A DNA stretch of 56,201 nt from Cellvibrionaceae bacterium (GTDB taxonomy: Bacteria; Pseudomonadota; Gammaproteobacteria; Pseudomonadales; Cellvibrionaceae): the NCBI GenBank assembly GCA_028281575.1, contig JANQJP010000084.1, positions 1-56,201 of the forward strand. The letters are read 5' to 3'. The notes below the pieces were generated by a model, which was given only the letters and a program-made list of their open reading frames with translations, was not told the origin of the DNA and made no database searches. Both the position numbers and the translations under genes were made by a program. Shown here piece after piece: positions 1-8,044 of the stretch (position 1 is its first letter; every line of letters starts with the position of its first letter).

Positions 1-108
1 ACTTCTGGCTTACAGCGATTTCTGCTGTTGGCGTTATGTTTCTTCGCCGCACCACCAGTGCGACTCAGAAACCTGCCTAAACAGCAGAAATCGCTGGAAA
101 CCAGAAGT
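1..108. repeat. Inverted repeat with 27-nt arms at the window edge
   Basis: Positions 1-27 and 82-108 are reverse complements apart from two adjacent bases, and the pairing extends to 29 and 80. The 50-odd bases between are not obviously paired. A short direct repeat (CAGAGGTGCCYTAG) follows at 123-136 and 169-182. The left arm starts at base 1, so the element may be cut by the window edge. I see no credible gene in 1-258; a 66-codon open frame here simply runs through the arms. Likely a non-coding repeat; its family is not recognised. Confidence 0.75.
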
Positions 109-215
109 CATTTGCCATTAATCAGAGGTGCCCTAGAAAAACCCATCGACGACACTTCTGTTTTTATTCAGAGGTGCCTTAGTTCTACGACTCATGTAAA
201 CTCGCGCTCCTTCGC

Positions 216-232
216 TAGAGCCTGTTGACACT
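216..232 (+). repeat. Solo end of the GCCTGTTGACAC repeat family
   Basis: TAGAGCCTGTTGACACT at this site matches the terminal inverted repeat of the element at 51727-51995 with one change, and the start of the element at 55764. No matching opposite end is visible to the right before the TauE gene. It may be the right or left end of an element reaching beyond the window start, or a remnant. It lies about 25 bases upstream of the TauE/SafE start and so may sit in that gene's promoter region. Confidence 0.55.
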
Positions 233-258
233 AAATAGCGGACGATCCGCATTTTTTA

Positions 259-1260
259 ATGAAACAAATTTCGCTATACCTCCTACAGGTTTTGCAAACG
301 CGTAGATATGCTGTACCGGGCATATATGTGTTGCTTTCGATCGGCTATTTCGTCATTTACGGCGCTGATTTTCTTCGCAACCTCGAAGCACCGACCTGGT
401 TTATTGCACCCATCATGGCCTTTGGTTCCTTCGTTGCCGGTGCGACATTTTTAGGCGGTGGCTCTGTCGCTTTTCCTGCACTCACTAAACTTCTCGCTGT
501 CGAGCCCGTCACAGCCAAAACTTTTTCGCTCGCCATCCAAAGTGTTGGCATGACCTCGGCCTCGCTTTACATCATTTCACGCGTGCGCGATCTCCCCTAC
601 GCGTTTATTGCGCTTTATTTATGTGGCGCCACTTTCGGCATAGGCGCTGCGCTCGCGTTTTTGGAAAATGCAATTCCCGCGATAGACCTGCGCATCTCCT
701 TCACCTTATTTTTGTTGTGTTTTTTAATTATTTACCTGTTCACGCTGCATTCCGCAAATGTTTCGCGCCGTACTCATTTAGAAAACACCTGGCGGGATAT
801 CTCATTTACCTTAGGTTGCGGAGCACTGGGAGGCACAATTTCTGGACTACTGGGCTCAGGCGCCGACTTAGTTGGATTTAGTCTCTTAGCGCTGTATTTC
901 AGAATTGAAATTAAACGAGCCACGCAAATTTCTGTGATCCTGATGGCGGCAACAGCGCTTATCGGCACGGCATTTCAAGGTTGGGTATTTAATCGTATCG
1001 ATACTCAGGTAATATCGCTGTGGTACGTTGCGGCACCTGTGGTACTTTTCGGCGCGCCGATAGGCGCAATTTTTTGCCGTCGGATCGCACCGCGTATCCT
1101 GCTTATTTTTATTTGCATCGTGGTCGGCGTGGAATTTTTCACTACCCTATATTTAGTGCCGATAGATCATAGCCGAATTATTTATTACGGCTTTGCCGCG
1201 CTGGCATCGATATGTTTAATGCTGTTATTTCGCCACCAGGCACACAAAAAACACGGCTAG
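259..1260 (+). CDS. TauE/SafE-family membrane protein (putative anion or sulfite exporter)
   Basis: A 333-residue inner-membrane protein with about eight to ten hydrophobic segments and almost no soluble domain. Two Gly-rich stretches, around residues 60-70 (FVAGATFLGGGSVAFP) and 185-200 (GGTISGLLGSGAD), sit at equivalent places in each half, which is the duplicated signature of the TauE/SafE (DUF81) family. Family members export sulfite, sulfoacetate or other small organosulfur anions; the substrate cannot be read from sequence. The gene is alone on the plus strand and convergent with dedD, with a hairpin repeat between their stops. The ATG at 259 lacks a strong Shine-Dalgarno sequence. Where it stands, cvpA-purF would be expected on the other strand. 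Confidence 0.8.
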   Translation: MKQISLYLLQVLQTRRYAVPGIYVLLSIGYFVIYGADFLRNLEAPTWFIAPIMAFGSFVAGATFLGGGSVAFPALTKLLAVEPVTAKTFSLAIQSVGMTSASLYIISRVRDLPYAFIALYLCGATFGIGAALAFLENAIPAIDLRISFTLFLLCFLIIYLFTLHSANVSRRTHLENTWRDISFTLGCGALGGTISGLLGSGADLVGFSLLALYFRIEIKRATQISVILMAATALIGTAFQGWVFNRIDTQVISLWYVAAPVVLFGAPIGAIFCRRIAPRILLIFICIVVGVEFFTTLYLVPIDHSRIIYYGFAALASICLMLLFRHQAHKKHG

Positions 1261-1354
1261 TGACGTCAACTTGTATAGCGAGCAGATGTGGGTAGCCACC
1301 TGCAAAAAGGTTAAATCACCATATATTAATGTCGATGATAAACTGCACGAACTT

Positions 1355-1452
1355 GGGACTGGACACTGTGTTTAAAAATTGTCGCTTCACGGAGGAAGCG
1401 CCGAAACTACACGGATATATTCATGTGTTTTTTAAACGCAGTGTCCAGTCCC
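1355..1452. repeat. 98-bp hairpin element with 24-nt terminal inverted repeats
   Basis: Arms at 1355-1378 and 1429-1452 are inverted copies with a single mismatch and begin GGGACTGGACACTG. Inside lies a smaller hairpin (CGCTTC at 1383-1388, GAAGCG at 1395-1400). The element occupies the gap between the convergent TauE and dedD genes (1261-1551) and so could act as a two-way terminator, although neither arm is followed by a clear T-run. It has no coding capacity and is probably a non-autonomous mobile repeat. Nothing else is seen in this 291-base gap. Confidence 0.8.
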
Positions 1453-1551
1453 ATGCGCTTCCGAAACGCATATCTCTCCGAGCAAGATCCAACTAAGCAA
1501 TGACAATCTCGATAGCAAACGGTTTTAAACCAATAATCAACAGCACTTTTA

Positions 1552-2130
1552 TTAGCGCTTATAGCGCAATAACATGGAATTTACTTTGTAGCGTTGATCG
1601 AGAATTCGCTGAGCGCTTTCCAGCGCAGCTTTATCGATATTGGGACCGACAAAAACACGTACGCGGGTACCGCTTTGTGTCTCAAAGCTGCGTTTAAAAG
1701 CTTTGTAGCCTAGAGCCAACAATTCGTCGCGCAGTGTATTCGCACTTTCGTCGGAACTGTAACTGGCAACCTGGAGTACCCACGCCTGCGCCAAGCCACT
1801 TTCGGGATCTGTTTCAATAGTTGGTTCCCGCGCCTGGATATCGGCAGAACTATCCAACGCGTCTGCAGAAGAAATTTCCGCCTCGACGTTGTCTTTGTCC
1901 TCAATCTCAAATTGACCCGTCGCCGGACCGATTAAACGTTCATCTTTTGGGCGCGGCGCGACGGGACCTTCGGGCAGGGGCAAGGCCAAGATATCTGGTT
2001 CTGGAGGAATTTGAGTGTTGCGGTCGACAGGTTCTATCCTGCCTTTGTCAAAAACAACCGGGATAAAAATCACGCCAAGTGCTACGAGCACAAGCGCCCC
2101 AATAATTCTCTGTTTTAATCCATCATTCAT
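1552..2130 (-). CDS. dedD: DedD-like SPOR-domain cell-division protein
   Basis: A 192-residue bitopic protein: short cytoplasmic N-terminus, one membrane anchor near residues 9-27, a Pro/acidic linker, and a C-terminal SPOR domain from about residue 113 (AWVLQVASYSSDESANTLRDEL... VFVGP). SPOR domains bind denuded septal peptidoglycan, so the product should localise to the division site and aid constriction. It starts four bases after folC stops, so it is the last gene of the trp-accD-folC operon. The family gene normally precedes cvpA and purF; here the operon ends in a repeat region instead. Confidence 0.85.
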   Translation of the reverse strand: MNDGLKQRIIGALVLVALGVIFIPVVFDKGRIEPVDRNTQIPPEPDILALPLPEGPVAPRPKDERLIGPATGQFEIEDKDNVEAEISSADALDSSADIQAREPTIETDPESGLAQAWVLQVASYSSDESANTLRDELLALGYKAFKRSFETQSGTRVRVFVGPNIDKAALESAQRILDQRYKVNSMLLRYKR

Positions 2131-2134
2131 CGTT

Positions 2135-3409
2135 TTACAGTGCGTGACCGAAGTATTTTTTAACTTCAGAGATTAAATAAAAAGATCCCATCACAAGTAT
2201 AGGACTGTCGCAGACATCCGACCGCCAAAGTTCACGCGCTTTTTTAATCGCGCCGCTGGGCGAAGTCTCGACATGTGTGACAACGCCCGCGCGGGAAAAC
2301 ACGTCAGATACTGACGCCGCCGAATAACTCCTCGCAAACCCCGGAACTTCCGTACATACGCACTGGCTAATAAGGGGAGCGATAATTTCGACAATCTTGC
2401 TCAACTTTTTATCCTGCATGAATGCAGCAACCAGAACTATTTTTTTCACACCTCTCTGCGAGAGTTCAGAAACCAACAGTTTAGTCGCATCAGGATTATG
2501 CGCTACGTCGAGAACCCACTCGCAATCGGCGTAGTGAAATGTCTCCATACGTCCAGACAAGCGAACATTTTGCAAAATATCTGCGGCCTCTCTCGAGAGC
2601 CTGTGCCCCATGAGTGCGTATGCCTGCACCGCGGCCAGCATGCTGGGCTTAGGGAGATGGGCTGTCGCCAAAACTAATTCTTCGAGCGTGCCATTGCCAG
2701 CTAACCACTGCAGACACGTCAGGCCATTTTTTTCGCGCAAATGCATGCGCTCGCCCAAAAAATAAGCGTCGCATTCCAAGGTGTTCGCCCGAGTACGCAG
2801 CGCCGTTGGCGCTTCGGCATCGACGCAAATAAAAGGGATATTTTTTCTTAATATGCCTGCTTTTTCGCGTGCGATGGACTCTCTGTCTGAGCCGAGCCAG
2901 GCTTCGTGATCCAGGCCTATACTGGTAATAACTGCCAAATCCGGATCAATAATATTTACTGCATCCAAGCGCCCACCTAAACCCACTTCAAGTAGGTAGT
3001 AGTCAACGCCCGCCTGTTGAAAAAGATATAGGGCAGCGAGTGTGCCAAATTCAAAATAGGTCAGCGAGGTATCGCCTCTTACCCGCTCTATAGCTTCAAA
3101 TGCTTCGCATATCGCGCGATCCGACGCATCTTCACCATTGATCGATATACGTTCGTTGTAGCGGAGTATATGCGGGGAGGTATAAGCACCATAAGTCGAC
3201 CCATCCGCACTCAGCAACGCTGCAAGTGCCGCAACGAAGGAGCCCTTGCCATTCGTACCAGCAACGGTGATGACTTTTGCGTGGGGTGCGTCAATGCCCA
3301 CTGCGTGCGCAACAGATGCGACGCGCTCGAGACCTAAATCGATTTCGGCCGGATGAAGGGTTTCCATCCACGCGAGCCATTTATCCAGGCTACGCTCACT
3401 TGGGACCAT
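2135..3409 (-). CDS. folC: Bifunctional dihydrofolate synthase / folylpolyglutamate synthase
   Basis: Adds glutamate to dihydropteroate and to reduced folates in the cytoplasm, ATP-dependently (Mur-ligase superfamily). The 424-residue length is typical. The ATP-binding loop VTVAGTNGKGSF lies near residues 47-58. The central-domain glycine motif LLEVGLGGRLDAVN follows, and the C-terminal ligase motif DVAHNPDA is near residue 300. The ATG at 3409 is 24 bases downstream of the accD stop, consistent with co-transcription. The accD-folC-dedD order is conserved in Pseudomonas and relatives. Confidence 0.95.
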   Translation of the reverse strand: MVPSERSLDKWLAWMETLHPAEIDLGLERVASVAHAVGIDAPHAKVITVAGTNGKGSFVAALAALLSADGSTYGAYTSPHILRYNERISINGEDASDRAICEAFEAIERVRGDTSLTYFEFGTLAALYLFQQAGVDYYLLEVGLGGRLDAVNIIDPDLAVITSIGLDHEAWLGSDRESIAREKAGILRKNIPFICVDAEAPTALRTRANTLECDAYFLGERMHLREKNGLTCLQWLAGNGTLEELVLATAHLPKPSMLAAVQAYALMGHRLSREAADILQNVRLSGRMETFHYADCEWVLDVAHNPDATKLLVSELSQRGVKKIVLVAAFMQDKKLSKIVEIIAPLISQCVCTEVPGFARSYSAASVSDVFSRAGVVTHVETSPSGAIKKARELWRSDVCDSPILVMGSFYLISEVKKYFGHAL

Positions 3410-3433
3410 GAGAAAACGGTTTCCGCAGAATAT

Positions 3434-4300
3434 TTAAGCTGCTGGTTGACGCATTAATTTAGCCAGCACCGATGCAACGCGATCGCGCATCTCACCACGG
3501 GCCACAATCATGTCGATCGCACCGTGATCGAGCAAGAACTCGCTGCGTTGAAAACCTTTAGGGAGCTTTTGTCGAATGGTTTGCTCGATAATTGCCGGTC
3601 CGGCAAAACCTGCTCTAGCGCCCGGTTCAGCGATATTCAAATCCCCCAGTAAAGCTAAACTCGCAGATACACCACCATAAACGGGGTCAGTCATAACAGA
3701 AATAAACGGAATACCTGCCATTTTCATACGTTCGATCACAGCACTTGTTTTCGCCATTTGCATAAGGGAAATTAAGGCCTCCTGCATGCGGGCGCCGCCT
3801 GTTGCAGAGAAACAGACATAGGGAATCCGCTCTTCCAGTGCAACCTGTGCTGCACGTGTAAATTTTTCTCCAACGACATAGCCCATCGAGCCACCGTGAA
3901 ATGCAAATTCAAAAGCACTCGCCACAATTGGAGCTCCTTTCAAATTGCCCTTCATCGCAACAAGCGCGTCTTTCTCGCCGGTCTTCTTTTGCGCTTCACT
4001 TAAACGCGTCTGATATTTTTTAACGTCTTTAAATTTCAATCGATCGATAGGCAATACATCTGTGGCAAGTTCTTCGCGCCCGTCCTCATCGAGAAATATG
4101 TCCAAGCGACGCCGCGCACCAATGCGCATGTGGTGTTCGCACTTTGGACAGACATCCAAGGCTTTTTCAAGTTCAGGGCGATACAACACCGCGCCGCACT
4201 TCGGGCACTTTTTCCACAAGCCTTCGGGTACTTTACTGGCGCCTCGCTTACCATCTGCTTTCGCTGCAGTAGCAGGAACGATTTTATCTAACCAACTCAT
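3434..4300 (-). CDS. accD: Acetyl-CoA carboxylase carboxyltransferase subunit beta
   Basis: Forms the carboxyltransferase with AccA, moving CO2 from biotin to acetyl-CoA to make malonyl-CoA, the first step of fatty-acid synthesis. Its 288 residues start with the zinc ribbon CPKCGAVL...CPKCEHH (Cys-X2-Cys-X15-Cys-X2-Cys, about residues 32-53) followed by the crotonase-like carboxylase fold, with the oxyanion-hole region [10 protein letters not shown] around residue 165. The start codon overlaps the trpA stop by four bases, implying translational coupling. This ties fatty-acid initiation to the tryptophan operon, a common gammaproteobacterial arrangement. Confidence 0.96.
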   Translation of the reverse strand: MSWLDKIVPATAAKADGKRGASKVPEGLWKKCPKCGAVLYRPELEKALDVCPKCEHHMRIGARRRLDIFLDEDGREELATDVLPIDRLKFKDVKKYQTRLSEAQKKTGEKDALVAMKGNLKGAPIVASAFEFAFHGGSMGYVVGEKFTRAAQVALEERIPYVCFSATGGARMQEALISLMQMAKTSAVIERMKMAGIPFISVMTDPVYGGVSASLALLGDLNIAEPGARAGFAGPAIIEQTIRQKLPKGFQRSEFLLDHGAIDMIVARGEMRDRVASVLAKLMRQPAA

Positions 4301-5118
4301 AAGCTAATTTCCACTAGTTCGTCCAATGCGTGGCGCATCGGTTGAATAATTGACGCAAGCGCATGAATAATTGCATCCAAGTTACCACTATTTTGCGCCA
4401 TTGCGTTAACTAATGCACTGCCGACAACAACACCGTCCGACAACTTACCAATTTGTTTTGCGGAGGCGGCATCTTTAATTCCAAAACCTACCAACACGGG
4501 TGTTTTAGCAACACTTTTAACGCCAGCCAAATTCTCAGCAATCGCCTCGACATCCAAACGATCCGCCCCTGTTACACCTTTAAAAGAAACGCAGTAGACA
4601 AAACCACGCGCGGCTTCGCAGATATCTTTGATTCGCGCTGACGAGGTTGTCGGAGCCACCAGAAAAATATTTTCCAAACCCGCTTCCTGCAAACAGGTAT
4701 CCAATTCCCCTCCCTCTTCTAGGGGCAGATCGACAGTGAGCAAACCGTCGACACCGGCCTCTTTTGCCAACTGTGCAAAGTGCTTATAGCCCATACGTTC
4801 AACCGGGTTTGCATACCCCATTAAAACCACCGGTGTATTTGCATCTCTCGCGCGAAATTCACTCACGTAAGCCAGTGTTTTACGTAAACTAGCACCCTGA
4901 GCCAAGGCGCGTTCATGACCGCGCTGGATAACAGGCCCCTCTGCCATAGGGTCGGAAAAAGGCACACCAAGCTCAATAATATCTGCGCCGGCATCCACAA
5001 GAGCGTGCATTGCGGCGACAGTTGCACCAGGGCTGGGATCGCCGCTGACAATGTATGTGACCAGCGCTTTGCGCCGTTTTTCTCTGAGGCTTTGCAGCGT
5101 TAAATTAATTCGATTCAC
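4297..5118 (-). CDS. trpA: Tryptophan synthase alpha chain
   Basis: Cleaves indole-3-glycerol phosphate to indole and glyceraldehyde 3-phosphate and passes indole through the TrpB tunnel. The 273-residue TIM barrel carries the catalytic signature [19 protein letters not shown], with the catalytic Glu and Asp near residues 48 and 60. The phosphate-binding loop (VGFGIKDA) is near residue 213. It starts 11 bases after trpB ends and overlaps accD by four bases, so it is an internal gene of trpF-trpB-trpA-accD-folC-dedD. Confidence 0.96.
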   Translation of the reverse strand: MNRINLTLQSLREKRRKALVTYIVSGDPSPGATVAAMHALVDAGADIIELGVPFSDPMAEGPVIQRGHERALAQGASLRKTLAYVSEFRARDANTPVVLMGYANPVERMGYKHFAQLAKEAGVDGLLTVDLPLEEGGELDTCLQEAGLENIFLVAPTTSSARIKDICEAARGFVYCVSFKGVTGADRLDVEAIAENLAGVKSVAKTPVLVGFGIKDAASAKQIGKLSDGVVVGSALVNAMAQNSGNLDAIIHALASIIQPMRHALDELVEISL

Positions 5119-5129
5119 GTTGTTGTCTG

Positions 5130-6356
5130 CTATATCTCAATACCATCAATTTTGGCAACCGTAAGAATATCTTTATCCCCCCGGCCACTTAAATTCACTA
5201 GAATGATGTCGTCGCGACGCATTGTCGGTGCAAGCTTAATGGCGTGGGCCACGGCATGACTGGATTCAAGTGCCGGCATAATACCCTCGACCTGGGTGAG
5301 TTCGCGAAACGCATGCATCGCCTCATCATCATTGGCGGCGACATATTGCACGCGACCAATATCTTTTAACCAGCTGTGTTCAGGTCCAACCCCAGGGTAG
5401 TCCAGTCCCGCAGATATCGAATGGGTTTCGATAATCTGGCCATCCTCATCCTCCATTAAATAAGTGCGATTACCGTGTAAAACACCGGGAACACCGTCAT
5501 TCAAAGGTGCGGCGTGACGCCCCGTTTCAACACCATCGCCACCGGCTTCGACGCCGTACATGCGAACATCGTGATCATTTAAAAATGGGTGGAAAAGACC
5601 TATGGCGTTTGAACCACCACCAACACACGCGACCAAAGCCTCGGGTAGTTTGCCAAATTGTTCCAGGCATTGACGACGTGCCTCTCGACCGACAACGGCA
5701 TTGAAGTCTCTGACAAGTTGAGGATAAGGGTGGGGTCCGGCGACGGTACCAATAATGTAAAAGGTGTTATCAACATTGGTTACCCAATCCCGCATCGCTT
5801 CATTCATAGCGTCTTTGAGCGTTCTGGAACCTGACTCAACAGGCACGACAGTCGCACCGAGCAATTTCATGCGATACACATTTAATGCCTGGCGCTGCAC
5901 ATCCTCCGCCCCCATGTAAACAACGCACTCCAAACCCAGACGCGCGGCAACTGTTGCGCTTGCCACACCGTGCTGTCCCGCACCAGTTTCGGCAATAATC
6001 CGGGTTTTACCCGAGTGTTTGGCAAGCAACGCCTGGCCAATGGTATTGTTTACCTTGTGAGCACCAGTGTGATTTAAATCTTCACGTTTAAGCGCGATTT
6101 TTGCCCCGCCCAGTTTTTGCGACAAGCGCTCAGCAAAGTAGATTGGCGAGGGTCGGCCCACGTAATGTGCAAGATCTTGATCGATTTCAGCCTGAAAGCT
6201 GGCATCGTTTTTTAAACGCGTATACATGTCTTTAAGTTCGTCGAGCGCATAAATTAACGTCTCGGAAACAAAGCGGCCGCCGTAGGCGCCAAAGTGGCCT
6301 CGCTCATCGGGAAATGCAGAATAATCGATCTGGCTATCGCTTACTTTTTTGTTCAC
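5130..6356 (-). CDS. trpB: Tryptophan synthase beta chain
   Basis: PLP enzyme condensing indole with serine to give tryptophan, as an alpha2-beta2 complex with TrpA. The 408-residue protein shows the PLP lysine in [17 protein letters not shown] (about residue 97). It also has the indole-site Glu in AETGAGQHG and the phosphate-binding loop [12 protein letters not shown] (about residue 237). The start overlaps the trpF stop by four bases (ATGA), so expression is probably coupled. No attenuator leader was found before trpF, although only about 90 bases separate trpF from truA. Confidence 0.97.
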   Translation of the reverse strand: MNKKVSDSQIDYSAFPDERGHFGAYGGRFVSETLIYALDELKDMYTRLKNDASFQAEIDQDLAHYVGRPSPIYFAERLSQKLGGAKIALKREDLNHTGAHKVNNTIGQALLAKHSGKTRIIAETGAGQHGVASATVAARLGLECVVYMGAEDVQRQALNVYRMKLLGATVVPVESGSRTLKDAMNEAMRDWVTNVDNTFYIIGTVAGPHPYPQLVRDFNAVVGREARRQCLEQFGKLPEALVACVGGGSNAIGLFHPFLNDHDVRMYGVEAGGDGVETGRHAAPLNDGVPGVLHGNRTYLMEDEDGQIIETHSISAGLDYPGVGPEHSWLKDIGRVQYVAANDDEAMHAFRELTQVEGIMPALESSHAVAHAIKLAPTMRRDDIILVNLSGRGDKDILTVAKIDGIEI

Positions 6357-6985
6357 AAGTACGGCTCCGATTTGGCTTTAGCAACAAACGCGGCGATTTT
6401 ATCGGGGTCTTTTCGGCCGGGCTCAGCTTCAACGCCACCGCTTACATCGACGCCATAGGGACGCACACGGCGTACAGCCTGCGCAACATTTTCCGGCGTT
6501 AACCCTCCTGCAAGCACAATGGGCGTGTCTTGCAATGGAACTCTTTCCCAGTCGAAGGTCTCACCCGTGCCACCGGGCATGCCTTTAACATAGGTATCCA
6601 GCAACACGCCATTGGCCGATTGAAAGTTAGAAATACTGCAACTGACGTCTATGTCAGGTTTCATACGTATGGCTTTAATATACGGACGTTCAAAACTTTC
6701 ACAAAAAACCCGATCTTCATTTCCATGGAATTGCAGACAATCCAGTGGGACTCGCCCTAAAACGGATTCAACGTAGTCGGGCTGCGGGTCAACAAATAGG
6801 CCAACAACATTTACAAATGGCCCGACGCTCAAGGCTATTTCCCGAGCCAGCCCCAAATCGCTTATTGCGCGAACACTGCGCTCGTAAAAGACAATGCCGA
6901 TCGCATCTGCCGAATAAGCGAGCGCATGTTGCGCATCCAGCACAGATGTAATACCACAAATTTTAACGCGAGTATGCAATGTCAC
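6353..6985 (-). CDS. trpF: Phosphoribosylanthranilate isomerase
   Basis: Amadori rearrangement of phosphoribosylanthranilate to CdRP in tryptophan synthesis. The 210-residue TIM barrel has the N-terminal catalytic Cys in VKICGIT (about residues 8-14) and the catalytic Asp in [10 protein letters not shown] (about residue 129), with the C-terminal phosphate-binding GVDVSGGVE. The ATG at 6985 gives the expected [12 protein letters not shown] start. It is the first gene of the trpFBA-accD block. Separation from trpC/trpD/trpE, which are not in the window, is usual in Pseudomonas-like genomes. Confidence 0.95.
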   Translation of the reverse strand: MTLHTRVKICGITSVLDAQHALAYSADAIGIVFYERSVRAISDLGLAREIALSVGPFVNVVGLFVDPQPDYVESVLGRVPLDCLQFHGNEDRVFCESFERPYIKAIRMKPDIDVSCSISNFQSANGVLLDTYVKGMPGGTGETFDWERVPLQDTPIVLAGGLTPENVAQAVRRVRPYGVDVSGGVEAEPGRKDPDKIAAFVAKAKSEPYL

Positions 6986-7077
6986 TACCTGATAAGCATG
7001 GAAAGGCGCGGGATACTAACAGAATTAAACGCCTTTGTATCGGCATTTAAGACGTCTAAAAGCTGCAATCACGTCGA

Positions 7078-7884
7078 CTAATTGGCGAGAAAAATAGGGC
7101 CCGGTTTTTCTCGCGGTAAATTAAACTCTAGCTTGTAACCTACATCGACCAAATACAAGCCCCATGGCGCCGCTGTTGGTCCGGCTAACGTGCGATCACG
7201 ACAGGACAATACCTCTGCCAACCACGAAGTATCTTGTTGCCCCTTGCCAATTTCCAACAGTGAACCAACAATATTTCTCACCATATGGTGGAGAAATGCA
7301 TTGGCTTTTATCTGCATAACGATAAGTTCGCCCTGTTCAAACCATTCAATACTGAGTACTTCGCGCTCGGGGTTTTTCGCCTGACACTGGGACGAGCGGA
7401 ACGCGCTAAAATCGTGCCTACCAATGAGGCAGCCCGACGCTTGCTTCATTGCGTCCAAATTTAGCGGATAACTGCTGTGAGTAATTTGCCGGCCAACGAT
7501 TGATGACCGAACCGGGGACACATGAAAAATATAACGATAGGTTCTGTACAGCGCGCTAAACCTGGCGTGAAAGCCTGCCACCACAGGTAACGACCAGTTC
7601 ACTCTGATAGCTTCGGGTAGCTTTGTGTTTACCCCCAATACCCACGCTTTTCTCGGCCGTGAACTCAGGGTGTCAAAATGCAAGACCTGTCCCGTTGCAT
7701 GCACGCCTGCGTCAGTACGACCCGCGCACACTAAAGTAATATCTTCCTGAGCAATTTCCGAAAGCGCCTCTTCGAGATGAGCCTGCACCGTATTACGCGT
7801 CGACGCCTGACGTTGAAAACCGTTAAAAACCGCACCTGAATATTCAATGCCGAGGGCAATGCGTTGCATACCCTCAGGCATCAT
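7078..7884 (-). CDS. truA: tRNA pseudouridine(38-40) synthase
   Basis: Converts U38-U40 of the anticodon stem to pseudouridine. The catalytic Asp is in CAGRTDAGVHATGQV. The N-terminus MQRIALGIEYSGAVFNGFQRQ and the C-terminal signature HHMVRNIVGSLLEIG are also typical. An open frame extends to 7938. A GGGAG sequence just upstream favours the ATGATG at 7884/7881, which also keeps the terminator-like hairpin at 7942-7968 outside the gene. A shorter start at 7869 is possible. It lies between fimV and trpF, as in Pseudomonas. Confidence 0.93.
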   Translation of the reverse strand: MMPEGMQRIALGIEYSGAVFNGFQRQASTRNTVQAHLEEALSEIAQEDITLVCAGRTDAGVHATGQVLHFDTLSSRPRKAWVLGVNTKLPEAIRVNWSLPVVAGFHARFSALYRTYRYIFHVSPVRSSIVGRQITHSSYPLNLDAMKQASGCLIGRHDFSAFRSSQCQAKNPEREVLSIEWFEQGELIVMQIKANAFLHHMVRNIVGSLLEIGKGQQDTSWLAEVLSCRDRTLAGPTAAPWGLYLVDVGYKLEFNLPREKPGPIFLAN

Positions 7885-7941
7885 CACTCCCGGCTTAATT
7901 TCACAGTTACGCGAGTAATTCACAACAATGGATTCCAAAAC

Positions 7942-7968
7942 AAAAAGGCCCTGAATGGACCTTTTTTT
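7942..7968 (-). terminator. Likely intrinsic terminator between fimV and truA
   Basis: A-rich arm AAAAAGG pairs with CCTTTTT around a short loop (with one A/C mismatch in the stem). T-runs follow on both strands, so it can work in either direction. On the minus strand it lies about 80 bases past the fimV stop and upstream of the preferred truA start. It probably ends fimV transcription and implies a separate truA-trpF promoter in the roughly 60 bases that remain. Confidence 0.6.
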
Positions 7969-8044
7969 CGCGTTTTTCGCAATAGGTAAATAAAACAGAT
8001 ATTTTACTTATCGATTCTTCGCTCGTTATGCGGCGCACCAGGGC

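Noticed and set aside
28-228. A 66-codon open frame at the left edge
   Set aside because: It runs through both arms of an inverted repeat and a direct repeat, with no ribosome site and no protein-like composition.
1500-1697. Plus-strand frame overlapping the end of dedD
   Set aside because: Mostly antisense to the SPOR domain and without protein-family features.
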